Shown here in pieces: positions 52,513 through 61,688 of a stretch of DNA of 64,000 bases. Positions within the stretch are counted from its first letter, which is position 1, and the number at the start of each line of letters is the position of its first letter. The notes under the pieces are model-generated. The model was not told the origin of the DNA, did not search any database, and was given only the letters and a program-made list of their open reading frames with translations. This DNA is from Roseateles depolymerans (GTDB taxonomy: Bacteria; Pseudomonadota; Gammaproteobacteria; Burkholderiales; Burkholderiaceae_C): assembly GCA_003241055.1 (NCBI GenBank), contig QFOD01000014.1, positions 1 through 64,000 on the forward strand. Reading direction: 5' to 3'. The translations under genes and the position numbers were made by a program.

Positions 52513-53654
52513 GCGATGGCGGCAGGATAGGTCGTTAGCGGCAGGGTGAGGCGGGCAAGCGTACCGCCACCTTCGCGTCGGCGCAGTTCGAGCATGCCCT
52601 GATCTCCCCAGCGGGCCGCGAGGCGCTCGCGCAGATTGGCCAGCGCCACGCCGTTGCTTCGATGGCCGGGCCGGCGCGGGCCGTCCAGCCCCTGGCCGTC
52701 GTCCGCCACGTCGATGCAGACACGCCCGCCCTCCACTCGCGCGCTGACCACCACCTCGCCGCCCTCGATGCGCGGCTCCAGGCCGTGGTGGATGGCGTTC
52801 TCCACCAGCGGCTGCACCAGCAGCGGCGGCACCGGGTAGTCGGCCAGTTCTGCCGGCAGCGACAGCCGCACCCGCAGCCGCTCGCCCATGCGCAGCTGCA
52901 TCAGGCCGAGGTAGGCCTCCAGCATCGCGAACTCGCGGGACAGCGTCGTCGCATCACCCCGCAGCTGGCCCAGGCTGGCGCGCAGGTAGTCGGTGAAGCG
53001 TTCCAGCATCAGCTTGGCCCGCTCGGGGTCGAAGTCGATCAAGCTCTGCACATTGGCCAGCGTGTTGAACAGGAAATGCGGCTCGATCTGGCCTTGCAGC
53101 AGCCGCAGCTGCGCCTCGGTCATGCGGGCCTGCATCTGCTCGCGCCGCCAGCGGACGCGGTAGCTCAGGCCTATCACCACCGAGACGACGACGGACACGA
53201 TCGCGAACTGGATCCAGAACGCCGGATTGGTGATCAGCCGCAGCATGCTGTTGCCGTTCCAGATCACGTCCATGATGGCGTTGCCGACACCCACGCCGAT
53301 CAGCACGCAGATCGTGGAATAGCAGCCGAAGAACACCGTCGAGCGCCAGTCGTGCCAGGTCATGATGTTGTGCAGCCAGCGTTCGGGCGCGAGTTTCTCG
53401 AAGCCGCGGTACAGGCTGAAGAAGCTCAGCATCACGCAGACGCTCACCAGGATGTGGGCCGGCACCATGCGGGCCCACCAGGCGGCGTTCAGCGGCCGGC
53501 TGGTCAGCGACGCGTTCAGCAGCAGGAAACCGATGCAGAACACCAGCGTCCAGCCCTGCGCGAGCACCAGGCGTATCCACAGCGGTTCGCTGCGATGCTT
53601 CTTGAGCCCGCGCTGGTTGCGATAGGCCTGGCGGAACTGTTCTTTCAGGTTCAT
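52509..53654 (-). CDS. LytS/AlgZ-type sensor histidine kinase
   Basis: The 381-aa protein has four N-terminal hydrophobic helices, a His_kinase domain with the phospho-His in QGQIEPHFLFNTLANVQ, and a C-terminal ATPase domain (LVENAIHHGLEP, DDGQGLDG). It is the AlgZ/FimS class. The start at 53654 was chosen at MNLKEQF because the frame upstream overlaps the intergenic region. It is coupled to the response regulator gene and divergent from the phosphomannomutase gene. Confidence 0.92.
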   Translation of the reverse strand: MNLKEQFRQAYRNQRGLKKHRSEPLWIRLVLAQGWTLVFCIGFLLLNASLTSRPLNAAWWARMVPAHILVSVCVMLSFFSLYRGFEKLAPERWLHNIMTWHDWRSTVFFGCYSTICVLIGVGVGNAIMDVIWNGNSMLRLITNPAFWIQFAIVSVVVSVVIGLSYRVRWRREQMQARMTEAQLRLLQGQIEPHFLFNTLANVQSLIDFDPERAKLMLERFTDYLRASLGQLRGDATTLSREFAMLEAYLGLMQLRMGERLRVRLSLPAELADYPVPPLLVQPLVENAIHHGLEPRIEGGEVVVSARVEGGRVCIDVADDGQGLDGPRRPGHRSNGVALANLRERLAARWGDQGMLELRRREGGGTLARLTLPLTTYPAAIA

Positions 53655-53787
53655 GGAACCAGTGTAGAAAGGCCGGAGCCGGGTGCCTGCGCGCGCTGCG
53701 ACGAATCGACACATCAGGCGACCAATCGACAGCCGCGGCCCGTGCCTAAAATCCGCGCGCTTTCCACACCGAATTACCGAGGGATCC

Positions 53788-55185
53788 ATGCAGGTTCACG
53801 CGTCCATCTTCAAGGCCTATGACATCCGTGGCGTCGTTGGCCAGACCCTGAACGAGGAGCTCGCCGAGGCTCTGGGCCGGGCCTTCGGCACCGAGGCCAA
53901 GGCGCTGGGCGAGAAGGCCGTGGCCGTGGGCCGCGACGGCCGCATCTCGGGCCCCGGCCTCGTGGCCGCGCTGATCCGCGGCATCGCCTCCACCGGACTC
54001 GACGTGGTCGACATCGGCGCCGTGACGACGCCCATGCTCTATTACGTGGCTGCCACGCGTGGCAAGCATGGCTGCAACTCCGGCATCCAGGTGACCGGCA
54101 GCCACAACCCCAAGGACTACAACGGCTTCAAGATGGTGCTCAAAGGCGCCGCCGTCTACGGTGAGCAGATCCAGGATTTGCGCCGCCGCATCGAGGCCGA
54201 GGACTACGCCACGGGCAAGGGCCGCGTGGGCCGCATGGACGTCGTGCCCGAGTACGCCGCCCGCATCGTCAAGGACTGCAAGCTGGCCCGGCCGATGAAG
54301 ATCGTGGTGGACAGCGGCAACGGCATCCCCGGTGCCTCGGCCCCGGCCATCCTTCGCGCGCTGGGCTGCGAGGTCATCGACATCTTCTCGAAGGTGGACG
54401 GTGACTTCCCCAACCACCACCCGGATCCCAGCCGCCCGGAGAACCTGGAAGACCTGAAGAAGATCGTCCACGCGACCGACGCCGAACTGGGCCTGGCCTT
54501 TGACGGCGACGGCGACCGTCTGGGCATCGTCACCAAGGACGGCGAGATGATCATGCCGGACCGCCAGATCATGCTGCTGGCCGCCGACATCCTGAAGCGC
54601 AACAAGGGCGCCGAGATCATCTTCGACGTCAAGTGCACGCAACGCCTGGCCCCGTGGATCAAGGAGCACGGCGGCAAGCCCCTGATGTGGATGACCGGCC
54701 ACTCGCTGGCCAAGGCCAAGCTGAAGGAAACCGGCGCGCCCATGGCCGGCGAGCTGTCGGGCCACATCTTCTTCAACGAGCGCTGGTATGGCTTCGACGA
54801 TGCGATGTACACGGCCGGCCGCATGCTGGAGATCCTGTCCCGCGACGCCGACCCCAGCGCCACGCTGAAGGCCCTGCCCAACAGCTTCAACACGCCCGAG
54901 ATCAACGTGCCCTGCGCCGAGGGCGAGCACCACGAGGTCGTGAAGAAGCTCAAGGACCTGGTGACGCTGGCCGACTTCCCCGGCGCCAGCGAGATCGTCA
55001 CCATCGACGGCCTGCGCATCGAGTTCCCGGACGGCTTCGGCCTGATCCGCCCGTCCAACACCACGCCGGTGCTGGTGCTGCGCTTCGAGGGCCACACGCC
55101 CGAGGCGCTGGAGCGCATCCAGCACGACGTGCTGGCCCAGCTCAAGCGCGTGAAGCCGGACGCGACGTTTGCGGCCGGTCACTGA
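53788..55185 (+). CDS. phosphomannomutase/phosphoglucomutase (AlgC type)
   Basis: The 465-aa alpha-D-phosphohexomutase has the N-terminal FKAYDIRGVVG, the active-site Ser105 in VTGSHNPKD, the metal loop FDGDGDRLG, the sugar loop AGELSGHIFF and the phosphate loop RPSNTTPVL. It interconverts the 6- and 1-phosphates of mannose and glucose for LPS and exopolysaccharide. A GAGGGA site precedes ATG 53788. It overlaps waaA by 17 bp. Confidence 0.93.
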   Translation: MQVHASIFKAYDIRGVVGQTLNEELAEALGRAFGTEAKALGEKAVAVGRDGRISGPGLVAALIRGIASTGLDVVDIGAVTTPMLYYVAATRGKHGCNSGIQVTGSHNPKDYNGFKMVLKGAAVYGEQIQDLRRRIEAEDYATGKGRVGRMDVVPEYAARIVKDCKLARPMKIVVDSGNGIPGASAPAILRALGCEVIDIFSKVDGDFPNHHPDPSRPENLEDLKKIVHATDAELGLAFDGDGDRLGIVTKDGEMIMPDRQIMLLAADILKRNKGAEIIFDVKCTQRLAPWIKEHGGKPLMWMTGHSLAKAKLKETGAPMAGELSGHIFFNERWYGFDDAMYTAGRMLEILSRDADPSATLKALPNSFNTPEINVPCAEGEHHEVVKKLKDLVTLADFPGASEIVTIDGLRIEFPDGFGLIRPSNTTPVLVLRFEGHTPEALERIQHDVLAQLKRVKPDATFAAGH

Positions 55186-56458
55186 GTTCCTGGCCTGGGC
55201 GCTCTATGCCGCGTTGCTGCGGCTGCTGACGCCCTTCTACCTGCTGCGGCTGTGGCGGCGCGGCGCGGCCGAGCCGCGCTACCGCGAGGCGCTGGGCGAG
55301 CGGCTGGCCTTCTACGGCCGGCCCAGCCCCGGCGCAGGCTGGGTCTGGGTGCATGCGGTGTCGCTGGGAGAAACCCGCGCTGCCAGCGCGCTGGTGACGG
55401 CGCTGCGCGCGCAAGACCCGACCCTGCGCTTTCTGCTGACCCACTCCACCGCCACCGGCCGCGAGGCCGCCGAGGCGCTGCTGCAGCCGGGCGACGCCCT
55501 CACCTGGCTGCCCTACGACACGCCCGGCGCGGTACGTCGCTTCCTCAAACACTGGCAGCCGCGGCTGGGCGTGCTGATGGAAACCGAGGTCTGGCCCACG
55601 CTGCAGCGCGAAGCTGAAGAGCGCGGCCTGCCGCTGGTGATCGCCAACGCGCGCCTGTCCGAGAAGAGCCTGCGCCAGGGCCGGCGCTTCGCCGCGCTGA
55701 TGCAGCCCGCCGCGCGCCGCATGACGCTGGCGCTGGCCCAGACCGAGGCCGACGCGGCCCGCATACGCGCGATGGGCACGGCGCGCGTGGAGGTGGCGGG
55801 CAATCTGAAATACGACATCGCCATGGACCCGGCGCTGCTGGCCCGCGGCCGGGCCTGGGCGGCGCAACTCGCGCGGCCGGTGCTGATGCTGGCGGTCAGC
55901 CGCGAGGGCGAGGAAGCGGCGCTGCTGCAGGCCTGGCGGGCGCTGCCGGCGGGGCCGCGCCCGCTGCTGCTGATCGTGCCACGCCATCCACAACGCTTCG
56001 ACGAGGTGGCCGGGCTGATCGAGGCCGCCGGCCTGACGCTCGCACGCCGCAGCCGCTGGGGCGACACGCCCCCGCCCGAGGTGCTGGCCGCCGACTGCTG
56101 GCTGGGCGACTCGCTGCGCGAGATGCCGCTGTACTACGGCCTGGCCGGCGTGGCGCTGCTGGGCGGCAGCTTCGAGCCGCTGGGTGGCCAGAACCTGATC
56201 GAGGCCGCCGCCTGCGGCTGCCCGGTGCTGGCGGGGCCGCACACCTTCAATTTCGCCGAGGCCACCGAGCTGGCGCTGGCGGCCGGTGCGGCGCGGCGCT
56301 GCAGCGACCTCACCAACGCGCTGCAGCAAGGCCTGACCCTGCTGGGCAGTGACACCACCGCCCGCACGGCCATGAGCCAGAGCGCCCTGACCTTTGCCAC
56401 CGCCCACCGCGGCGCCGCGGCGCGCATGGCAACCGCTCTGCGCGCGCTGCTGCGCTGA
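55169..56458 (+). CDS. waaA: 3-deoxy-D-manno-octulosonic acid transferase
   Basis: The 429-aa glycosyltransferase has an N-terminal membrane segment, WVWVHAVSLGE, METEVWP, LSEKSLRQGRRF, PRHPQRFDEV and GGSFEPLGGQNLIEAAACG. It adds Kdo to lipid IVA. The TTG at 55169 overlaps the upstream stop and gives full length. It is tail to tail with the PEP-CTERM gene, 1 bp apart. Confidence 0.94.
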   Translation: MRPVTEFLAWALYAALLRLLTPFYLLRLWRRGAAEPRYREALGERLAFYGRPSPGAGWVWVHAVSLGETRAASALVTALRAQDPTLRFLLTHSTATGREAAEALLQPGDALTWLPYDTPGAVRRFLKHWQPRLGVLMETEVWPTLQREAEERGLPLVIANARLSEKSLRQGRRFAALMQPAARRMTLALAQTEADAARIRAMGTARVEVAGNLKYDIAMDPALLARGRAWAAQLARPVLMLAVSREGEEAALLQAWRALPAGPRPLLLIVPRHPQRFDEVAGLIEAAGLTLARRSRWGDTPPPEVLAADCWLGDSLREMPLYYGLAGVALLGGSFEPLGGQNLIEAAACGCPVLAGPHTFNFAEATELALAAGAARRCSDLTNALQQGLTLLGSDTTARTAMSQSALTFATAHRGAAARMATALRALLR

Positions 56459-56459
56459 G

Positions 56460-56975
56460 TCAGGCCTGGCCGCGAGTGCGGCGGCGCCCGCCCGCGATGC
56501 CCACCACGCCCAGGCCGGCCATCAGCAGCGCGATGCTGGCGGGTTCCGGCACGGCCGTGACGTCGGTGATGGTCAGCGTGTAGCTGTCGTTGCTGCCCTG
56601 GTAGGGCGTCATCGTGAAGCTGCCCAGCTGGAACACGGGCGCGGTTTCGGTTCCGCTGTAGAGCTGCGGGCCGTCGCTGACCATCATGTAGTTGTCGCCG
56701 TCGATGTCATAGATGGACAGGCCACCGCCTATGGACGACTGGAAGAAGCCGACGTCCACCAGCCCGCTGACGCCGCTGAAGCTGCCGCTGACGTTGTCCA
56801 TCACGAAGCCCACGCCACCGAAATACTCGTCCGGCACCGGCTGGGCGTCCAGCTCCCAGGTGGCGCTGTAGCTGCCGCTCAGCTCGAAGCGATAGGTATC
56901 GGCCTGGGCCGCCAGGGCGGCCGCGGCGAGGGTGGCGCCCAGGGCCACTCGGGACATCAGTGCAGGGAAGCTCAT
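56460..56975 (-). CDS. PEP-CTERM sorting domain protein
   Basis: The 171-aa secreted protein has a signal peptide (residues 1-25, ending AQA), a beta-rich domain with EYFGGVGFVMDNVSGSFSGV, and a C-terminal anchor: VPEPASIALLMAGLGVVG, then RRRTRGQA. Its middle region looks unrelated to that of the other PEP-CTERM protein. No exosortase is in the window. The start at 56975 has a weak ribosome-binding site. Confidence 0.87.
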   Translation of the reverse strand: MSFPALMSRVALGATLAAAALAAQADTYRFELSGSYSATWELDAQPVPDEYFGGVGFVMDNVSGSFSGVSGLVDVGFFQSSIGGGLSIYDIDGDNYMMVSDGPQLYSGTETAPVFQLGSFTMTPYQGSNDSYTLTITDVTAVPEPASIALLMAGLGVVGIAGGRRRTRGQA

Positions 56976-57081
56976 TGGGAAAACTGCTTTCAGTGTGGGC
57001 GGGACGGCAGGACGCCCCCGCCGGTAGTACACAGCCTGCACCCACGGGCCAGGACTGCTGCTCGACGAGCAGCGGCCATCA
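56976..57081. other. intergenic gap with hairpin
   Basis: This gap between the serine hydrolase and the PEP-CTERM gene (both minus strand) contains an inverted repeat GCTGCTCG-A-CGAGCAGC at 57057-57073. It is a possible attenuator or terminator for the hydrolase, but there is no T-tract. Confidence 0.35.
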
Positions 57082-58485
57082 TCAGTTTTCGCGCGCGAAC
57101 CGCAATCGGTTCCCGCCCTGATAGAGCGTCAATGCGGGCGGCTCGCCCTGCTCGCCGTCGAACTCGATCTCCAGCGCCGTCACCCGCGCAAAGAAGCGTC
57201 GGGGCGCCTTCGCGAACAGCTCGAACTCGCCCTGCCCCGTCGCCTGCGCGAAGAGCCGCGCCCCGTCCGCCCGCAGCTTCAGCCTGAACTGGGCATTCAG
57301 CGCATAGCTGCCGGCCAGCGGCGCCACGGCCGCCGGGGTCAGGTCGATACTGGCCTGGCGGGTGGCGGCAAAGTCCTTCAGCGGGAGACGCTCGTCCAGC
57401 AGATGCAGGGCCAGGTCGTTCACCCCCACCTGCGCGTTGGCCAGCACCACGGTGGCACGGCGGCGCTGCGGGTCCAGCCACAGCGAGCTGCTGAAGCCGG
57501 CGGTGCCGCCGTCGTGGTTGAACACGGTGCGCCCATCCAGCGGCGCCAGCAGCCAGGCCAGGCCGACCGGGTTGATCGGCTTGTTCGATGCGCCCTGTGG
57601 CTGCAGACACAGCGCGAACGCGTCCCGCAGGGGATGCTCGAAGCCACCCATGGCCGCGTCGGCATAGCGCAGCAGTCCGCGCACCGAGCCGCGCAGCGCG
57701 CCGGCCCCCGCACTGGCATCCAGAAAATGCCAGGCCGACACGGGCCGCCGGTCGGCGCTGTGCCCCGGCAGCACCGGCCGCGGCAGGTCGCCGTCAAAGC
57801 CCACCAGGCCGCGCAGCCCCAGCGGCTCCAGCACGCGGCGGGTCAGCAGCCCGGCATAGCCGGTGCCGGCACGCAGGGCCAGCGCCTGCCCCAGCAGACC
57901 AAAGCCGAGGTTGGAATACTCATAGCGGCTGTCGCGCGCGACCTCGGGTTTCCAGGTCTTGATGAACAGCGCGAGGGACTCCCAGCCGTAGTCGGCATAG
58001 GGGTCGGCGGGCCGGGCCGGTGCCATGTTCGGCGCCAGCCGGGGCAGGCCCGAGCGATGCGTGGCCAGATCGCGCCAGCGGATGGCGGCGCCCTGCGCGT
58101 CACGCAGCTTCAGGCCATCCGGCAGGGCCGCGTCGACCGGGTCGTCCAGCTTGAGCTCGCCGCGCACGACGGCATCGGCCAGCAGCAGCGCGGTGAAGGT
58201 CTTGGTGATGGAGCCGATCTCGAAGAAGCTGTCCGCATCGGGCGCCTCGCCCTCACGGGCGGCACCGGCCAGTTCCAGCCGCCCGCTGTCCAGGCGTCCG
58301 GCTGCCAGAGCCACCCCCTCCTGTGCCAGACGGGCCGTGAGCAGGGCCTGCAGGGCTGGGCTGCTGCCGCCCGCGCCTGCGGCCGAGGCGGACTGGGCCC
58401 TTGCCGCGGGCATCGCGACCGCCAGGGGCCAGAGCGGCAGGCTGGCGGCCCGCAGGCACAGACGTCGCGTGACGCGGTTCTTCAT
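57082..58485 (-). CDS. serine hydrolase, class C beta-lactamase-like
   Basis: The 467-aa protein has an export signal (residues 1-30, TRRLCLR then AARA), the nucleophile motif S92-x-x-K95 in GSITKTF, the YSN motif in YEYSNLGFGLLG and HDGG in FNHDGGTAGF, plus a C-terminal lipocalin-like domain. It may be a D-amino peptidase, esterase or beta-lactamase homologue. The start at 58485 follows AGGAGG. It is a single gene. Confidence 0.88.
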   Translation of the reverse strand: MKNRVTRRLCLRAASLPLWPLAVAMPAARAQSASAAGAGGSSPALQALLTARLAQEGVALAAGRLDSGRLELAGAAREGEAPDADSFFEIGSITKTFTALLLADAVVRGELKLDDPVDAALPDGLKLRDAQGAAIRWRDLATHRSGLPRLAPNMAPARPADPYADYGWESLALFIKTWKPEVARDSRYEYSNLGFGLLGQALALRAGTGYAGLLTRRVLEPLGLRGLVGFDGDLPRPVLPGHSADRRPVSAWHFLDASAGAGALRGSVRGLLRYADAAMGGFEHPLRDAFALCLQPQGASNKPINPVGLAWLLAPLDGRTVFNHDGGTAGFSSSLWLDPQRRRATVVLANAQVGVNDLALHLLDERLPLKDFAATRQASIDLTPAAVAPLAGSYALNAQFRLKLRADGARLFAQATGQGEFELFAKAPRRFFARVTALEIEFDGEQGEPPALTLYQGGNRLRFAREN

Positions 58486-58566
58486 GGACACCTCCTGAGC
58501 GCCAGCATAGGGGCTGGGGTCAGGCGGTGCCTAGCGGTGCAACCCGAGGGAGTCGCCCCCAGGAAG

Positions 58567-59988
58567 TCAGCCGCCCGCGGCGCGCGGCTCGGTGGCACTC
58601 CAGCCGCCCCCGAGGGCCTTCACGAGCTGGGCCGTTGCCGCCCACTGGGCGCCCCGCAGCTGCGCCAGTGCGCGCTCCGTGGCCAGCGGCGATCGCTCGG
58701 CCTCGGTGACCTCGAGATAGCCCACCGCGCCCTTGTCGTAGCGGCTGTGCGCCACGTCCAGGGCCTGGCGGGCCGCCTGCAGCGCACGCTGCTGGGCGTT
58801 TTCGGTGGCGCTGCGCCCCTGCAGCTCGGCCAGCGCATCGTCCACCTCGCGCAGCGCCTGCAGCATGCGGCCACGGAAAGCGGCCAGCGACTCGTCCACC
58901 TGTGCCTTGGCGGCGGCCAGGTTGGCGCGGTTGCGCCCGCCGTCGAACAACGGCAGCGACACCGAGGGCCCGATGTTGTAGAGCCGCGCTGGCGCCGTCA
59001 GCAGGTCGCCCAGCTCCTTGCTGGAGGTGCCGAAACTGCCGGTCAGGCGAATGGACGGATAGAACGCCGCCTCGGCGATGCCCACCTGCGCGGTGGACGC
59101 ATGCAGCAGGGCCAGGCTTTGCGCCAGGTCCGGGCGGCGCTGCAGCAGCTCGGACGGCAGGCCGGCGCGCACCGCGGGCGGCGCCTGCAGCGGGGCGGCC
59201 TGCAGGCGCAGCTCGCTGGCGGCCTGGCCGGTCAGCGCGGCGATCAGGTTCAGCGCCTGGGCCTGGCGGCGTGGCAGATCGCTCTGGTCGGCCTCGGCCG
59301 AGGCCAGTTCGGCGCGGGCGCGCTCCAGCTCCTGGGCCGAGGCGGCGCCGGCGTCGTAGCGGGTCTGCACCACCTTGAGCGCAGTGGCCCGGCTGACGCG
59401 GGCGCGCTCCAGCACCTGGGCCTCGTCGGCCAGCGCGCGCCACTGCCAGTAGGCCGCGGCCACGTCGGCGGTGAGCGACACGCGCGCCGCGGCGGCGTCC
59501 AGCGTGGAGGCATCGAGCTGGGCCTGCGCGGCCTCGGTCTCGCGCTTGAGGCGACCCCACAGGTCCAGCTCCCAGCCCAGCGAGGCCTGCAGGCCGAAGG
59601 TGTCGCTCTCGAACACCACCGGCGTGCCGTTCAGCACCGGCGTGGTCGCACCCTTGGCCGAGGTGCGCAGGCCGCCGGCGCTGGCGCCGAGGTCGAGCTG
59701 CGGCAGGTCCTTGGCACGGGTCACGCCAAGCGAGGCGCGGGCGCGCTCCAGGCGCGCCGCGGCGGCGGCCAACGTCGGGCTGGCCTGCAGGGCCTGGGCC
59801 TGAAGCGCGTTGAGCTGCGCGTCGTCGAACATCAGCCACCAGTCACGCTGCAGCTCGGCACCCGCGGGGGACGCGGCACGGTAGCTGGCGGGCGCGGTGT
59901 TTGCCGGCGCCTGGTAGTTGGGGCCCAGCGTGGTGCAGGCGGCCAGAGAAGCTGTCAGAAGCAGCGACAGCGAAAACTTTGCATTCAT
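58567..59988 (-). CDS. NodT-family efflux outer-membrane lipoprotein
   Basis: The 473-aa TolC-type protein has a lipoprotein signal (LTASLAAC, Cys18), LGPNYQAP and the repeated helical OEP domains (WELDLWGRLKRE, VSLTADVAAAYWQW, RRPDLAQSLALL). It forms the outer-membrane channel of the adjacent emrAB-type pump. A GGAG site precedes ATG 59988. It is 112 bp from emrB, with a palindromic repeat in between. Confidence 0.93.
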   Translation of the reverse strand: MNAKFSLSLLLTASLAACTTLGPNYQAPANTAPASYRAASPAGAELQRDWWLMFDDAQLNALQAQALQASPTLAAAAARLERARASLGVTRAKDLPQLDLGASAGGLRTSAKGATTPVLNGTPVVFESDTFGLQASLGWELDLWGRLKRETEAAQAQLDASTLDAAAARVSLTADVAAAYWQWRALADEAQVLERARVSRATALKVVQTRYDAGAASAQELERARAELASAEADQSDLPRRQAQALNLIAALTGQAASELRLQAAPLQAPPAVRAGLPSELLQRRPDLAQSLALLHASTAQVGIAEAAFYPSIRLTGSFGTSSKELGDLLTAPARLYNIGPSVSLPLFDGGRNRANLAAAKAQVDESLAAFRGRMLQALREVDDALAELQGRSATENAQQRALQAARQALDVAHSRYDKGAVGYLEVTEAERSPLATERALAQLRGAQWAATAQLVKALGGGWSATEPRAAGG

Positions 59989-60060
59989 CTTTATCTCCAA
60001 ACGAGAGTGCATGGCCCCAGCGGCTGCCGTGGAGCCGGCTCTGCCGGGCCACTGGCGGCG

Positions 60061-60086
60061 CCCCCTCGAGGGGGAGCGCGAAGCGC
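60061..60086. repeat. palindromic intergenic element
   Basis: CCCCCTCGAGGGGG (60061-60074) is a perfect 14-bp palindrome, followed by GCGC-GAA-GCGC (60076-60086). GC-rich palindromes of this type recur in intergenic regions of Burkholderiales. It lies between emrB and the outer-membrane channel gene and might form a hairpin in the mRNA. Confidence 0.6.
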
Positions 60087-60100
60087 AAGGGGGTGGGCCA

Positions 60101-61681
60101 TCAGTGGGCGGCCTCGGCCGCGCCCGCACCGCCCAGCACCTTCTTGCTGAACCACACCATGGCCACGCAGCTGATCAGCGCCACGCCCAGCACCATGAAG
60201 GCGTCGTTGTAGGCCATCACGAAGCTTTCGCGGCGCACGATGTTGTCGACGGCGCGCAGTGCCATGTCCTGTGCGGTGGCCAGATCGAAGCCCTTGCCGG
60301 CAAAGTTGGCAGCCAGGCTGTCCAGCCGGGCCTGGGTGGCCGGCTCGTACAGGCTCACCGCCTCGCCGATGCGGGCGCTGTGGAAGTGCTCGCGGTTGGT
60401 CAGCATGGTGGCCAGCACCGCGATACCCACGGAACCGCCCAGGTTGCGCATCATGTTGAACAGGCCCGAGGCGCTGGGCAGCAGCTTGGGCGCGATGCCG
60501 TTGATCGCGAAATTGCTCAGCGTGATCATGATGAGCGGCTGGCCCAGCGCGCGCACGATCTGCGCGGCGATCAGCTCCGGCCCGGCGGTGTCGGCCGTCA
60601 TGTGGATGTTCATGAAGCAGGACAGCGCGAACAGCCCCAGGCCCACGCTCATCATCACGCGGTTGTCCAGCTTGGTGGAAAGCCGCGCCGCGAACGGCAT
60701 GATGAAGAGCTGCGGCAGGCCCATCCACATGATGACCAGGCCGATCTGCATGGGCGTGTAGCCGGCGATCTGCCCCAGGTAGAGCGGCAGCAGGAAGGCC
60801 GAGCCGTACAGCCCCATGCCGGTGGTGAACGCGATCACCGCCGCGATCAGGAAGCTGGGCCGCCCGAGGATGTGCAGGTCGATGAAGGTGTTCTCGCGGG
60901 TCAGGCCACGCCAGGCCCAGCCGTAGATGCCCACCACCGCCAGCACCGCGGCCGTGATGATGAAGGGGCTCTGGAACCAGTCCTTGGAATTGCCCTCCTC
61001 CAGCATCGCGGTCAGCGAGCCCAGGCCCACGGCCATCGCGAGGATGCCGGCCCAGTCGACCCGGCGCAGCAGGTCCAGGTGCATGGGCTCGCGCTCGAGG
61101 CCCCAGCCCACGCCCAGCATCAGCAGCACGCCGGGCACCCAGTTGATGTAGAAGATGCTGGGCCAGCCGTAGATCTCGGTCAGGTAGCCGCCGATGGTCG
61201 GGCCCAGCGTGGGCGCGAGCGTGGCGGTCATGCCGAACAGCGCCAGGCCCACGGGCCGCTTGTTGATGGGCAGCTTGCGGGTGACCAGCGTCATCGCCAT
61301 CGGGATCATCACGCCGCCGGTGAAGCCCTGGGCGGCCCGGAAGGCGATCATGCTCTCCAGGTTCCAGGCCATGCCGCACAGCGTGCTGAACACCAGGAAC
61401 AGCGCGACGTTGACGATGAGGTAGCGGCGCGTCGAGAACACGGTGGCCAGGAAGCCGCCCAGCGGGATCACGACGATCTCGGCCACCAGGTAGGCGCTGG
61501 AGATCCAGGAACCCTCCTCCTGCGTGGCCGACAGCGCACCCAGGATGTCGCGCAGCGAGGCGTTGGTGATGGCGATGTCCAGCACGGCCATGAAGGCGCC
61601 GAGCAGGCTGGCCAGCACCGCGACCCAGGTGCGCAGCGGCACCTTGGAGCCAGGAGGTGGCGGCAGATAGGTGGGACTCAT
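60101..61681 (-). CDS. emrB: DHA2-family MFS multidrug efflux transporter (EmrB type)
   Basis: The 526-aa protein has about 14 membrane helices and motif D FMAVLDIAITNASLRDI, EEGSWISSAYLVAEIV and the motif C segment ATLAPTLGPTIGGYL. It exports drugs with EmrA and an outer-membrane channel. The start at 61681 lies 7 bp after emrA. Substrate unknown. Confidence 0.93.
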   Translation of the reverse strand: MSPTYLPPPPGSKVPLRTWVAVLASLLGAFMAVLDIAITNASLRDILGALSATQEEGSWISSAYLVAEIVVIPLGGFLATVFSTRRYLIVNVALFLVFSTLCGMAWNLESMIAFRAAQGFTGGVMIPMAMTLVTRKLPINKRPVGLALFGMTATLAPTLGPTIGGYLTEIYGWPSIFYINWVPGVLLMLGVGWGLEREPMHLDLLRRVDWAGILAMAVGLGSLTAMLEEGNSKDWFQSPFIITAAVLAVVGIYGWAWRGLTRENTFIDLHILGRPSFLIAAVIAFTTGMGLYGSAFLLPLYLGQIAGYTPMQIGLVIMWMGLPQLFIMPFAARLSTKLDNRVMMSVGLGLFALSCFMNIHMTADTAGPELIAAQIVRALGQPLIMITLSNFAINGIAPKLLPSASGLFNMMRNLGGSVGIAVLATMLTNREHFHSARIGEAVSLYEPATQARLDSLAANFAGKGFDLATAQDMALRAVDNIVRRESFVMAYNDAFMVLGVALISCVAMVWFSKKVLGGAGAAEAAH

Positions 61682-61688
61682 CGCGGGC

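Noticed and set aside
53655..53787. AlgR-like box upstream of the phosphomannomutase gene
   Set aside because: No CCGTTCGTC-like sequence was found by eye in the gap.
57403..60150. Open frame of 915 codons on the plus strand
   Set aside because: It is antisense to the serine hydrolase and outer-membrane channel genes and spans their intergenic gap. The translation is Gln/Arg/Gly-rich without motifs.
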